Source: Proteiniborus sp. DW1 (GTDB taxonomy: Bacteria; Bacillota; Clostridia; Tissierellales; Proteiniboraceae). From it: a DNA stretch of 54,668 bases. This document shows, in pieces, positions 1-7,973 of this stretch. Under the pieces are notes generated by a model. The model saw nothing but the letters and a program-made list of their open reading frames with translations, searched no databases and had not been told where the DNA came from. Location of the stretch: positions 1 through 54,668 of the forward strand of contig NZ_FMDO01000021.1 in assembly GCF_900095305.1 (NCBI RefSeq). Direction: 5' to 3'. The stretch's first letter is position 1. Each line of letters opens with the position of its first letter. A program made the position numbers and the translations under genes.

Positions 1-75
1 TTTATTCCTTCTCCATCACAAAAATTGAGATAAGGCATAGACTGATATATAAGTGAAATTGGAGAGGTGATAAAT

Positions 76-1002
76 TTGGAGCTGCTGGGAAACAAGTTAA
101 TTGTTGCAAATACAGGTAGTGATTCAATATCTATTATTGATATTGAAAACTATAGCTTATCAGATACTATATATTTCAGTGAGTCAGTGAAAATAAAAGA
201 AAAAACAACCTCCACTGGACCATATGTTGGGCCACATCATATATGCTTCAAGGAAGACAATATAATTTACTCTGCAAACTCCTATAATAATAGTGTATAT
301 AAAATTAATATTGATTCAAAGGAAGTAGAGGATATTGTATTTGTGGGCAGCTTTCCTAGTCATTTAGTTTTTCATAATGGATTTATTTTCGTTACAAACA
401 GTGATTCTAACTCAATATCTGTTATAGAAGAAAAGGGCTTTAATTTAATTGAAAATATACCAGCAGGCGAAAGACCACACGACATAAAGGTTGATAAAGA
501 AAATAACAGACTCTATATATCAAACAACAATGGATATAGTGTGGATATGATTGATCTATCTCTAAATATTGAAAAAAAAATTAATTTAAAATACAATCCA
601 GTTCATGTTCTAGTTGAAGATAATATAATGTTTGTACTATCACCTCCATCTAATGGTTTGATAGATAGCAGGTTAGTAGTATACTCCTTAGAGAAGGACA
701 GAACAATAGAAGAAATCTATGTATCTGGAGTGATAGTTGACATGGTAATCTTAGAAAACAAAGAAACAGCGTTTGTAACGAATGTAGAAGATGGAAACTT
801 ATATGAGATTGATCTAATAGAATATAAAATCAGGTCAATTTATAACATAGGTGGAATGCCCAACAATATAATAAGAAAAAATGACGAGTTATATATCTCT
901 GATGCACTTTACAATAGAGTTGTCATATTTAATTATATTCAATGTCGAGTTGTTTGTAGCATAAATGTAGGTATTGAACCTAATGGACTAATTATAATTT
1001 AA
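76..1002 (+). CDS. YVTN-type beta-propeller repeat protein
   Basis: A protein of about 308 residues built of repeated blades with the pattern N-S-x-S-I-S-V-I (for example TNSDSNSISVIE) and 'SNNNGYSVDMID', typical of YncE/YVTN beta-propellers. No signal peptide or membrane segment is visible, so a cytoplasmic location is inferred. The ligand or partner is unknown. The TTG at 76 is preferred over the in-frame GTG at 67 because GAGGTGA at 64-70 is a good ribosome site five bases before it and overlaps the GTG. The gene stands alone, convergent with the DUF4364 gene. The fold call is strong; a specific function cannot be given. Confidence 0.8.
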   Translation: MELLGNKLIVANTGSDSISIIDIENYSLSDTIYFSESVKIKEKTTSTGPYVGPHHICFKEDNIIYSANSYNNSVYKINIDSKEVEDIVFVGSFPSHLVFHNGFIFVTNSDSNSISVIEEKGFNLIENIPAGERPHDIKVDKENNRLYISNNNGYSVDMIDLSLNIEKKINLKYNPVHVLVEDNIMFVLSPPSNGLIDSRLVVYSLEKDRTIEEIYVSGVIVDMVILENKETAFVTNVEDGNLYEIDLIEYKIRSIYNIGGMPNNIIRKNDELYISDALYNRVVIFNYIQCRVVCSINVGIEPNGLIII

Positions 1003-1019
1003 TTTTAAGTAAGATAAAA

Positions 1020-1043
1020 AATAGCCTGCAATAGTAGGCTATT
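1020..1043 (-). terminator. Intrinsic terminator of the DUF4364 gene
   Basis: AATAGCCT at 1020-1027 pairs with AGGCTATT at 1036-1043. On the minus strand the stem runs straight into six T residues (1015-1020). The stop codon of the DUF4364 gene lies inside the stem. Confidence 0.7.
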
Positions 1044-1569
1044 CATCTATCAATAGGTCAAAGATTTGTTTATAAATTTCGTGAGGATTTTTCTTCCAAT
1101 TATTGCAAATCATTTTTGCTTGTTTATTAGATACAACATTTAAGGACATGCTAAATAGATTTATATCTTTTTCGATAACCTTAAGATTCACTATATATTC
1201 AGACTCACTTTTTTTATAGTAGTTCCCAATTATTTGGCTTTCCTTTACCATTTCTTCTTTTTTCTTTTGAAATCTTTTAATGACTTCTTCTTTTAGAGTT
1301 TGTGGTATCCTATCATTAAAAAAGCTAAGAGTATCCTTTCCTGCATTTGATAAATGATAGTATTCTTGACCATCCTTTATAGAGAACTCAATAAATTTAG
1401 AGCTTACAAGTTCACTAATAAATTGCTGAGCTAAGAAATAATTCATATAGTTATTTTCTAATAAAAATTGAGTAATTTCTGAATTATTCATAGGAATATC
1501 TGCATTATCTAATATATATAAAATGAGAAGTTTATTTTGAGCTAATTCTTTGCTATTATCTATAAACAC
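1039..1569 (-). CDS. DUF4364 family protein, winged-helix-like
   Basis: A 176-residue protein matching the DUF4364 family of Clostridia. The N-terminal ~85 residues (ILYILDNADIPMNNSEITQF ... LVSSKFIEFSIKDGQEYYHLS) have the layout of a winged-helix domain, like PadR/MarR-type regulators, followed by a charged helix (residues ~90-115) and a beta-rich C-terminus. A DNA-binding regulatory role is inferred from the fold; no target is known. The start is GTG at 1569, with AGAGGGTGA about five bases upstream. It is transcribed alone on the minus strand, downstream of the SASP gene but separated from it by that gene's terminator. Confidence 0.8.
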   Translation of the reverse strand: MFIDNSKELAQNKLLILYILDNADIPMNNSEITQFLLENNYMNYFLAQQFISELVSSKFIEFSIKDGQEYYHLSNAGKDTLSFFNDRIPQTLKEEVIKRFQKKKEEMVKESQIIGNYYKKSESEYIVNLKVIEKDINLFSMSLNVVSNKQAKMICNNWKKNPHEIYKQIFDLLIDE

Positions 1570-1662
1570 ATAATCACCCTCTAATTCTAAAAAGCATATA
1601 TAATATTTGAGTATTCATACATTTGATAATACAAAAATCATAACAAAGTAATTATATCACAA

Positions 1663-1699
1663 AAAAAAGAGAAGCGGTATTACTCCACTTCTCTTTTTT
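1663..1699 (-). terminator. Intrinsic terminator of the SASP gene
   Basis: AAAAAAGAGAAG at 1663-1674 pairs with CTTCTCTTTTTT at 1688-1699. The stem extends inward by GG/CC across one mismatch. The minus-strand transcript ends in a T-run, just beyond the SASP stop codon. Confidence 0.85.
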
Positions 1700-1716
1700 G
1701 TATATTTACTTAATTA

Positions 1717-1923
1717 TTATTTACCTGCTAAGTTTCTTTGAGCTTGCTCTACTAATCTTTTAGTCATATAACCGCCAACGTATCCATTTTGTCTTGAGCT
1801 TAGGTTACCTTTATCTATTTGCTCATAGTTGGATAAACCTAGTTCGCTAGCGATTTCAGTTTTCATTTGGTTTAAAGCCATTCTTGCTTCAGGAACAACT
1901 ATTCTATTTGATGATCTAGCCAT
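1717..1923 (-). CDS. Alpha/beta-type small acid-soluble spore protein
   Basis: A 68-residue alpha/beta SASP. These proteins coat and protect DNA in the dormant spore and are degraded at germination by the GPR protease. Family marks visible are VVPEAR near the N-terminus, the GPR cleavage context TEIASELG, and the C-terminal GYVGGYMTKRLVEQAQRN block. Length is normal for the family. The ATG at 1923 follows a strong TTTGGAGGG ribosome site. It is monocistronic with its own terminator. A forespore sigma-G promoter is expected from family knowledge, but I could not place one with confidence. A 10-bp hairpin lies in the leader (1953-1975). Confidence 0.95.
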   Translation of the reverse strand: MARSSNRIVVPEARMALNQMKTEIASELGLSNYEQIDKGNLSSRQNGYVGGYMTKRLVEQAQRNLAGK

Positions 1924-1952
1924 GTTTTTCCCTCCAAATAGATTTTTTATAA

Positions 1953-1975
1953 TACAACATCATTTTGATGTTGTA
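1953..1975 (-). promoter_or_regulatory. Perfect hairpin in the SASP 5' leader
   Basis: TACAACATCA (1953-1962) and TGATGTTGTA (1966-1975) form a perfect 10-bp inverted repeat around a 3-base loop, some 30 bases upstream of the SASP start. No T-run follows in the direction of transcription, so it is not a terminator. An mRNA-stabilising hairpin or an operator are both possible. Confidence 0.5.
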
Positions 1976-2194
1976 ATAATAATATAACCAGCATAGATAC
2001 TCTATATGCTAGCAATTAATACTAACAAAGTACAGTATATAGAAAACATTTACAAGATTTCACATTTGGTTTCAGAATTGTAATCGAATTGTCATCAATA
2101 TAGTATAGCTTAACCAACTTAATTGAAATATAATTATATTATAGTTGTTCTATCTAATTTTTTAAACATAATCAAAGTACAAAGGAGGAAAAAA

Positions 2195-3319
2195 ATGAAA
2201 AAAATAATTAGACTTATTTCAATTGCGTTAATTCTTTTATTATTTGTATCAGGATGTTCAAAAAATATTAAAGATGCAAATGCAGAAGATATTCAAACAA
2301 CAGAAGACCAAACTCAGCAAAACAATGTAGAAGGAGAGGAGAATAAAGAAAGTCAACAAGAGGAAAGTAAGGAAGAAGAAATTAATGTAGACCCAAAGGA
2401 AAAGATAGATTTATCACTTAAACCAAATGAAGCAGGTCAGATTATGGTTCTTATGTATCATAATATAGGTGAAGAAGAGGCAGAATGGGTTAGAACACCA
2501 GAAAATTTCAAAAAAGACTTAAAGACACTATATGAAAAAGGGTACAGACCAATCAGTCTAGAAGACTTTGTCAACAATAACATTGATGTTGAAGCTGGAC
2601 TCACTCCAGTAGTGCTTACCTTTGATGATGGAAATCAAAACAACTTTAATATAATCGAAAAAGATGGACAAAAAATAGTTGATCCTAATTCAGCAGTAGG
2701 AATCTTAGAGGAGTTCAACAAAGAATATCCAGATTTCCCACTAAAAGCTACTTTTTTCGTATTTGGTGAGAATCCATTTAGGCAGCCAGAATTATTAGAA
2801 TATAAGCTAAATTACCTAATAGAAAAGGGTTTCGATATTGGTAATCATACAGTTGGGCATAATGATATGTCGAAAATTTCTGATCCTAATAAAATTCAAG
2901 AGTATATAGGTAAACAGGCAGCATTTTTAGAAAGTCTAATTCCTGGCTACAAGGTAAATACCTACGCACTTAGTTACGGTGCAAGGCCAAAGGACAAGTC
3001 ACTATATCCATATCTTCAAAAAGGCGAATTTGAAGGAAAGTCTTATGAGAATATTGCAATTCTAAATGTTGGTTGGGATCCTTCAGTATCGCCTATAGAC
3101 AAAGCCTTTGATCCTTATGCAATACATAGAATAAGGGCTAGCGAGACAAAGGTAGATGGAGTAGGAATGTATGACTGGCTAACAGTCTTTGATAAAAATC
3201 CAGAAAGAAGATTCATAAGTGATGGAAACCCAGACATAGTAACAGTTCCAAAGAAGTTTGAAGAAAAAGTGGACAAGGAGAAACTAGGAGATAAAGAGCT
3301 TTATATTTACGAGGAATAA
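2195..3319 (+). CDS. Polysaccharide deacetylase lipoprotein (NodB domain)
   Basis: A 374-residue predicted lipoprotein. It has a Lys-rich N-terminus and hydrophobic core ending in the lipobox VSGC (Cys about residue 21), then an acidic Glu/Gln-rich linker to about residue 75, then a carbohydrate esterase 4 (NodB) domain. Metal and catalytic marks are VLMYHNI, TFDDG (residues 142-146) and H218/H222 in GNHTVGH. It probably removes acetyl groups from cell-wall glycan outside the membrane. The ATG at 2195 follows AAAGGAGG, so an in-frame extension upstream to 2123 is discarded. It is monocistronic, convergent with the transporter gene. Confidence 0.85.
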   Translation: MKKIIRLISIALILLLFVSGCSKNIKDANAEDIQTTEDQTQQNNVEGEENKESQQEESKEEEINVDPKEKIDLSLKPNEAGQIMVLMYHNIGEEEAEWVRTPENFKKDLKTLYEKGYRPISLEDFVNNNIDVEAGLTPVVLTFDDGNQNNFNIIEKDGQKIVDPNSAVGILEEFNKEYPDFPLKATFFVFGENPFRQPELLEYKLNYLIEKGFDIGNHTVGHNDMSKISDPNKIQEYIGKQAAFLESLIPGYKVNTYALSYGARPKDKSLYPYLQKGEFEGKSYENIAILNVGWDPSVSPIDKAFDPYAIHRIRASETKVDGVGMYDWLTVFDKNPERRFISDGNPDIVTVPKKFEEKVDKEKLGDKELYIYEE

Positions 3320-3338
3320 CCTTATATAATAAATAAGG

Positions 3339-3387
3339 TGGAAATACTAAGCGAACCTTTGCAGGATACTATTAGCTTGTATTTCCA
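3339..3387. terminator. Bidirectional terminator between convergent genes
   Basis: TGGAAATAC-TAAGC at 3339-3352 pairs with GCTTGTATTTCCA at 3375-3387 with one bulged base. T-rich sequence follows on the plus strand. It separates the deacetylase from the convergent transporter gene, whose stop codon is three bases away. Confidence 0.7.
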
Positions 3388-3389
3388 TT

Positions 3390-4337
3390 TTATTTTTCTT
3401 TAATTATTTTCTGCGAAATATATAATAACACTGAAGAAAAAGGTAGCAAAATAATAGTAGTCACTACATTAAAAATAGTATGAGCATTAGCTATTTGTCT
3501 GGCTGGATTATCAGGAGATAAATATACTACAAAAGCGCAAAAATAATCAATTATAAAGTAAAAAATAATAACTCCAAAAACATTAAATAGCACATGTATT
3601 AAAGCTGCTTGTTTACCGAACCTATTTATCGCAAGGCTTCCAATAAGAGTATCTACACAAGTACCGATATTTTGACCTAAAATAATTGGAATAGCCGTGT
3701 TAATGTTTATAATGTTACTAGAAGTCATGACTTGAAGTATTGTTATGCCTGTGGTACTGCTTTGAATAATGGCAGTCAGTATAAAGCCAGCAAATATTGA
3801 CATGCCTTTACTTTTGCTAAGATATTTTATTAAGTTGAAAAAAAATTTAGTTGACTTGATTCTAGATATAGAATAAGTGATTACATCCATACCAGCAAAG
3901 ATTAAAGCAAGACCTAGTATGGTTTTCCATATAATATGATGCTTTTTACTTCTCAAAATTATCATTAAAAATATTCCTATTAAAAAAAGATATATTGAAA
4001 GGTTTTTAATCTCAAAGGCTAATAATTGAGCAGTAAATGTAGTTCCGATATTTGTCCCCATGATTATTGGAATAGCATTATAAATGCTTAATAAATTTCC
4101 ATGTACTAGGCTTATTATAATAATAGTAGCAGCACTACTACTATGAAGAAGTACAGTTGCTATAATGCCTATTGAGACTCCTCTTAATTTACTGGAGGTA
4201 AACCTATCGATTCCATTTCTTATCTTGTGAGATATTATTCCTTCAAAGGATTTTGACATTTGTCTTATGCCGGATAAAAATAAAGTGAGTCCACCAATAA
4301 TGCCTAATAATGAAACAAAATAAATATTTTCTAGCAA
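3390..4337 (-). CDS. Na/Pi cotransporter family membrane protein, short form
   Basis: A 315-residue polytopic protein of the Na+/phosphate cotransporter (NptA/PF02690) family. The two inverted-repeat signature motifs are present as LLHSSSAATI (about residue 63) and IIQSSTTGITI (about residue 190), each followed by a membrane segment and a GxNIGT motif. Many bacterial members have ~540 residues with a C-terminal PhoU-like domain; this one stops after the membrane part. Phosphate as substrate is inferred from the family and other anions are possible. The start is TTG at 4337 after GGGGGAAG. It is monocistronic, with a 12-bp hairpin in its leader. Confidence 0.85.
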   Translation of the reverse strand: MLENIYFVSLLGIIGGLTLFLSGIRQMSKSFEGIISHKIRNGIDRFTSSKLRGVSIGIIATVLLHSSSAATIIIISLVHGNLLSIYNAIPIIMGTNIGTTFTAQLLAFEIKNLSIYLFLIGIFLMIILRSKKHHIIWKTILGLALIFAGMDVITYSISRIKSTKFFFNLIKYLSKSKGMSIFAGFILTAIIQSSTTGITILQVMTSSNIININTAIPIILGQNIGTCVDTLIGSLAINRFGKQAALIHVLFNVFGVIIFYFIIDYFCAFVVYLSPDNPARQIANAHTIFNVVTTIILLPFSSVLLYISQKIIKEK

Positions 4338-4365
4338 GATTTCTTCCCCCTACAAAATCATAATC

Positions 4366-4394
4366 ATAAGCATATATTTAATATATATGCTTAT
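4366..4394. repeat. AT-rich 12-bp inverted repeat upstream of the transporter
   Basis: ATAAGCATATAT (4366-4377) and ATATATGCTTAT (4383-4394) are perfect reverse complements with a 5-base spacer. It is followed by eight T on the plus strand, but no plus-strand gene ends here. It sits 29 bases before the minus-strand transporter start, so an operator or leader hairpin is more likely than a terminator. Confidence 0.5.
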
Positions 4395-4519
4395 TTTTTT
4401 TTGTTAACACAAAAAGAAGCAAGCTATTCAATAAACTATTATGAATTTATATGTGCTGATTAATTTTTCTTTAAATGCAAATAATAATTGTGACTAAAAA
4501 ACATAAAAGAGGTGAAGAA

Positions 4520-5008
4520 TTGGATAAGAGACTTAGTGTTTCAGAATTAAAGCAAGAAATAAAAAGTTTTTTAAACGAAAATAGCTTAGGTTCACTGGCT
4601 ACATGTGGTAACAATATTCCAAGATGCAGTCCAGTACAATATTTTACAGGTAAGGATATGGAACTATATGTAATTTCATCTGGAGGAGAAAAATTTAATA
4701 ATATTCAAGAAAATCCTAATGTATGCTTGTTAGTAAATACAGAATATGTAGATTATAAGAAAATAAAAGGAGTACAGGTATTTGGTAAGGCTTACACAAG
4801 TTTGAAGCATACTTATCTTATAGATGAGGCAAAAAAATATGCACCTTATGAGAAGATGCTAGCAATAGAAAAGGATTGGATAAATATAATTAAAATAGTG
4901 CCAGATGAGATAGTGTATTTGGATGCATTAAATGGTGACAGAACTAAACAAGTTTATAAAAATGATCATGTTATTGAAATACAGGATAGAGAATTATCTA
5001 TTCATTAA
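4520..5008 (+). CDS. Pyridoxamine 5'-phosphate oxidase-like flavin-binding protein
   Basis: About 162 residues with the split-barrel FMN-binding fold of the PNPOx-like family. Features are an N-terminal helix (VSELKQEIKSFL), then LGSLATCGNNIPRCSPVQYF, 'YVISSGGEKFNNIQENPNVCLLV' with the usual Lys and Asn spacing, and 'KIKGVQVFGKAY'. Such small proteins bind FMN, F420 or heme, and the substrate is unknown. The TTG at 4520 is preferred over the ATG at 4475 because AAAGAGGTGA ends just before it. It is monocistronic with a clear terminator overlapping its stop. Confidence 0.8.
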   Translation: MDKRLSVSELKQEIKSFLNENSLGSLATCGNNIPRCSPVQYFTGKDMELYVISSGGEKFNNIQENPNVCLLVNTEYVDYKKIKGVQVFGKAYTSLKHTYLIDEAKKYAPYEKMLAIEKDWINIIKIVPDEIVYLDALNGDRTKQVYKNDHVIEIQDRELSIH

Positions 5009-5033
5009 GCTGTAGGATACTGCAGCTTTTTTT
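5007..5033 (+). terminator. Intrinsic terminator of the flavin-binding protein gene
   Basis: AAGCTGTAG (5007-5015) pairs with CTGCAGCTT (5020-5028) with one G-T wobble, followed by seven T. Confidence 0.85.
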
Positions 5034-5102
5034 CTTATATATGGTAATAATACTAAAACATTAGAATAAATTATATTAAAAATATTTTTGAGGAGGAAAT
5101 CG

Positions 5103-5870
5103 ATGAAAGTCTATATATTCAATAAAAAGGTTGCTATAAGATTAACAGCTGTACTATTACTTGTAGTAGTTTCAATAATGTTTACTGAAGTCATAAAAGA
5201 AGACGGGATAAGGAGTGTTTTTGCACCTACTAAAGAACTACCAATATACTGTGTTGATACTCCTGATAAAAAGATTGCTATTAGTTTTGATGCTGCATGG
5301 GGAACGGATTTTACATATGATATATTAGATACTCTAGATAAGTATAATGTAAAGACCACCTTTTTTTTAGTAGATTTTTGGGTCAAAAAACATCCTGACG
5401 TAGTAAAGGAAATTGATAGAAGAGGCCATGAAATTGGGAATCATTCAACTAATCATCCATATATGTCAAAGCTAGATGAAATTCAAATAATTAAAGAACT
5501 GAAAACAACAGAAGATAGTATAAAAGAGATTACTGGTAAAAGAACTACATTGTTCAGGCCACCATTTGGTGACTACAATGATAGGTTAATAAGAGTTTGT
5601 AGAGATAATGGATATTATGTAATACAATGGGACGTAGACTCACTAGATTGGAAAGAATATGGTGTGCAGCCAGTAGTTGATAGGGTCACTAGGAATGTAA
5701 AAAATGGTTCAATAGTTCTCTTTCATAATAATGCTAAATATGTATCTGAATTTTTACCAATTATTTTAGAAAAATTACAGGCTGAGGGCTATGAAATAGT
5801 CCCTATATCAGAACTGATATATAAGGATAACTTTTATATGGATAATACTGGGAAGCAAATCAAAAAGTAA
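5103..5870 (+). CDS. pdaB: PdaB-like sporulation polysaccharide deacetylase
   Basis: A 255-residue protein with one N-terminal membrane anchor (residues ~10-28) and a NodB domain, the layout and length of PdaB, a deacetylase needed for stable spores in Bacillus. Visible marks are SFDAAWG (61-67), TTFFLVDFW, GNHSTNH with H114 and H118, RPPFGDYND and QWDVDSLDW. The first motif has Asp-Ala where active enzymes carry Asp-Asp, as is usual in PdaB-type proteins, so catalysis may differ. The ATG at 5103 follows TGAGGAGG; an earlier in-frame start would overlap that site. It is monocistronic. The symbol is assigned from architecture, without a comparison being run. Confidence 0.8.
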   Translation: MKVYIFNKKVAIRLTAVLLLVVVSIMFTEVIKEDGIRSVFAPTKELPIYCVDTPDKKIAISFDAAWGTDFTYDILDTLDKYNVKTTFFLVDFWVKKHPDVVKEIDRRGHEIGNHSTNHPYMSKLDEIQIIKELKTTEDSIKEITGKRTTLFRPPFGDYNDRLIRVCRDNGYYVIQWDVDSLDWKEYGVQPVVDRVTRNVKNGSIVLFHNNAKYVSEFLPIILEKLQAEGYEIVPISELIYKDNFYMDNTGKQIKK

Positions 5871-5902
5871 AGTAAGACTTTTTAGCCTTACTTTACTTTT
5901 TT
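5862..5902 (+). terminator. Intrinsic terminator of pdaB-like gene
   Basis: AAAAAGTAAAGTAAG (5862-5876) pairs with CTTACTTTACTTTTT (5887-5901) and ends in T. A diverged repeat module B begins immediately after the T-run. Confidence 0.9.
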
Positions 5903-5953
5903 CAAATTTATATGAGCTATAGAGAACAAGTAAATTTGTGTTGTGAGACTGCG
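5903..5953 (+). repeat. Dispersed intergenic repeat, module B only
   Basis: CAAATTTATATGAGC at the left and AAATTTGTG then TTGTGAGACTGCG at the right match module B of the complete copies at 19.8 and 40.2 kb. The CAAATTTA and TAAATTTG arms can pair. It starts at the end of the pdaB terminator T-run. Module A is absent. Confidence 0.7.
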
Positions 5954-5957
5954 AAAA

Positions 5958-6122
5958 CTATGATCTCCCTAAATGAGTATACTTATCTGTATTTTCGTTT
6001 TCCATCATTTTTGTAATATGATCTTCTCTGTCTTTTAAATCAATCTCCATATCTTTTGCCATTTCTTCTTTAAAGCTTTGAAAAGCTTGCCTTGCATTAG
6101 GAGAAATATTTTTATTTTTCAT
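5958..6122 (-). CDS. Short SASP-like protein (54 aa)
   Basis: A 54-residue open frame. Its start resembles the first half of alpha/beta SASPs: NISPNARQAFQSFKEEMAKD, where PNAR and the EMA triplet sit where PEAR and the EIA GPR-cleavage site normally are. The second half (DREDHITKMMENENTDKY) lacks the usual Gly-Gly DNA-binding block, so DNA binding is uncertain. The ATG at 6122 has an excellent AGAGGTGA site 5 bases upstream, which supports translation. It is on the minus strand, convergent with pdaB and divergent from the MurE-like gene. A spore role is inferred from the N-terminal match. Confidence 0.65.
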   Translation of the reverse strand: MKNKNISPNARQAFQSFKEEMAKDMEIDLKDREDHITKMMENENTDKYTHLGRS

Positions 6123-6295
6123 TGTATCACCTCTTAATTATTCTTTGAATTTATTGAGAAAAATATTATTGGAATTTTATAGAATTATGGTGCTGAATTT
6201 TTTGAAGTACATAAAAAATTCGGTAAAGGTAAACCTATATCCATAGGATTTTTTCACCCGTACTTCTTCCATTAGATTTTAGAAGGAGAGCTTAA

Positions 6296-7729
6296 ATGAT
6301 GAAAATAGATGGAGTAGATATTACAGGTGTTACATGTGATTCTAGTAAAGTAAAAAAGGGTTTTGCATTTGTTGCAATAAAGGGAATAAGAAAGGATGGT
6401 AATCAATATATAAATGATGTTATAAAAAGAGGAGCAAGTATTATTTATACTGAAGATGATATCAAAAGTGATCTTATACCTGTAATTAAAGTACAAAATT
6501 CAAGAAAGAAATTAGCTGAGCTTTTAGATATGTACTATGATTATCCATCCAAAAAGCTAATATTGGTTGGTATAACTGGCACAAATGGCAAAACTACTAC
6601 ATCTTATATTTTGGATCATATACTCAAAAGTACAGGCATTAAAACAGGAGTTATAGGCACTCTAGGTATAAAAATTGGAGAAAGGCATATACCTACAAAC
6701 TTAACAACCCCAGAGCCAGAGGTTTTATTTTACCAACTAAAAGAAATGGTAAAAGAAGATGTTCAAGTAGCCATTATAGAAGTGTCGTCACATGGGCTTA
6801 AACTAGAAAGAGTATATGGATTAGATTTTGATATGGCTATACATACTAATATTGGATATGATCATGTGAACTTTCATAAAACCAAGACAGACTATATAAA
6901 ATCAAAAAAAATACTTTTTGATTCCTTAAAGAAAAATGGAATTTCCATAATTAATATAGATGATAAAGATGGTTTAAAGCTTATAGAAGGTAATACAAAC
7001 ACCTTAGTAGTTTCATATGGTTTAAATCCTAAATCTAGTATTACAGCATCAAGCTTAATGTTCCAAGACACCATAAGCTTTAATCTATGTATTCAGAGAG
7101 GATTGACTTCTCTAAACAGTTTAGAAGTAGAGCCTATGGAAATTCCAATATCTATGAAATTACTTGGTAGGCACAATGTATATAATTCCTTAGCAGCTAT
7201 TTGTGGAGCACTATGTATCGGTATAGAGCCTCATGTGATAGCAAAATTATTAAGCAATTTTACTGGAGTAGATAGAAGGCTTAGTTTAATATACAATAAA
7301 GACTATTTAATAATTGATGATTTCTGTCATAATCCCCAAGGATATGAGGTCATTTTCGAAACTATCCAATCACTGAATTTTAATAGGTTAATTATAGTCA
7401 ATTCTATAAGAGGTAATCGTGGAGTACAAATAAATAGAAAGAATGCTAAGGTTTTAGGGTCATGGTGTAACACTATGAATAATATGAGACTAATCTTGAC
7501 GCTTAGTAAAGACACAACAGGTGTAGCGGATAAGGTAAAAAAATCAGAGGTTTTAGCTTATAGGAGTATATTAGATAATATAGGGGTGGAATATACAATA
7601 AATGATAATTTAAAAGATGCACTTATAGAAGCATTAAAAATAGCAGAGAAAAACGACTTAATATTATTGCTTGGAGCTCAAGGTATGGATCAAGGTAAAG
7701 AGATAATAAAAAATATACTGGGTATCTAA
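6296..7729 (+). CDS. MurE-like Mur ligase with altered C-terminal domain
   Basis: A 477-residue ATP-dependent ligase of the Mur superfamily. The central domain is MurE-like: P-loop GITGTNGKTTT (93-103), TTPEP (137-141), VSSHGL (163-168), HTNIGYDHVNFH, the YIKSKKILF carbamoyl-lysine region, and GRHNVYNSLAA. The C-terminal domain departs from MurE. DDFCHNPQGYE replaces the usual DYAHTPD, the region around 369-384 reads NSIRGNRGVQINRKNA, and no DNPR diaminopimelate motif is seen. It may ligate a different amino acid or act on a non-peptidoglycan substrate, as cyanophycin- or polyglutamate-type ligases do. It is monocistronic, with no other mur genes nearby. Confidence 0.8.
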   Translation: MMKIDGVDITGVTCDSSKVKKGFAFVAIKGIRKDGNQYINDVIKRGASIIYTEDDIKSDLIPVIKVQNSRKKLAELLDMYYDYPSKKLILVGITGTNGKTTTSYILDHILKSTGIKTGVIGTLGIKIGERHIPTNLTTPEPEVLFYQLKEMVKEDVQVAIIEVSSHGLKLERVYGLDFDMAIHTNIGYDHVNFHKTKTDYIKSKKILFDSLKKNGISIINIDDKDGLKLIEGNTNTLVVSYGLNPKSSITASSLMFQDTISFNLCIQRGLTSLNSLEVEPMEIPISMKLLGRHNVYNSLAAICGALCIGIEPHVIAKLLSNFTGVDRRLSLIYNKDYLIIDDFCHNPQGYEVIFETIQSLNFNRLIIVNSIRGNRGVQINRKNAKVLGSWCNTMNNMRLILTLSKDTTGVADKVKKSEVLAYRSILDNIGVEYTINDNLKDALIEALKIAEKNDLILLLGAQGMDQGKEIIKNILGI

Positions 7730-7759
7730 AAAACTTATTCTTTTAAGAATAAGTTTTTT
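7728..7759 (+). terminator. Intrinsic terminator of the MurE-like gene
   Basis: AAAAAACTTATTC (7728-7740) pairs perfectly with GAATAAGTTTTTT (7747-7759) around a TTTTAA loop. Confidence 0.9.
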
Positions 7760-7800
7760 ATGTGAGGGAAATGAGTAGATAAATTTGTGTGGCGAAGTGG
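7760..7800 (+). repeat. Degenerate repeat module B after a terminator
   Basis: ATGTGAGGGAAATGAG followed by ATAAATTTGTGTGGCGAAG aligns with the ATGTGAGCGATAGCGAG ... ATAAATTTGTGATGCGAGA part of module B, roughly three quarters identical by eye. It begins at the last base of the terminator T-run. The rest of 7800-7973 is AT-rich with no visible gene. Confidence 0.5.
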
Positions 7801-7973
7801 AATAAAAAAATGTGTTATTTAGAAGGATTTTTTCTTTTTGTGTCTAATTAAGACTAAGGGATAACGTTTTTTTATTTTACTAATGAGATAAAAAAAATCA
7901 TATTATTGAGAAAAACAGAATAAACATATTTTAGATTAAAAAAACATAAGAATAGGAAGGGGAGTGGGGTTTT

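Noticed and set aside
5111-5386. 91-codon minus-strand frame inside the pdaB-like gene
   Set aside because: Antisense shadow of a gene with clear NodB motifs.
6234-6253. CCTAT/ATAGG plus T-run as a terminator or attenuator before the MurE-like gene
   Set aside because: The stem is only five base pairs, and no upstream transcript on that strand needs ending.
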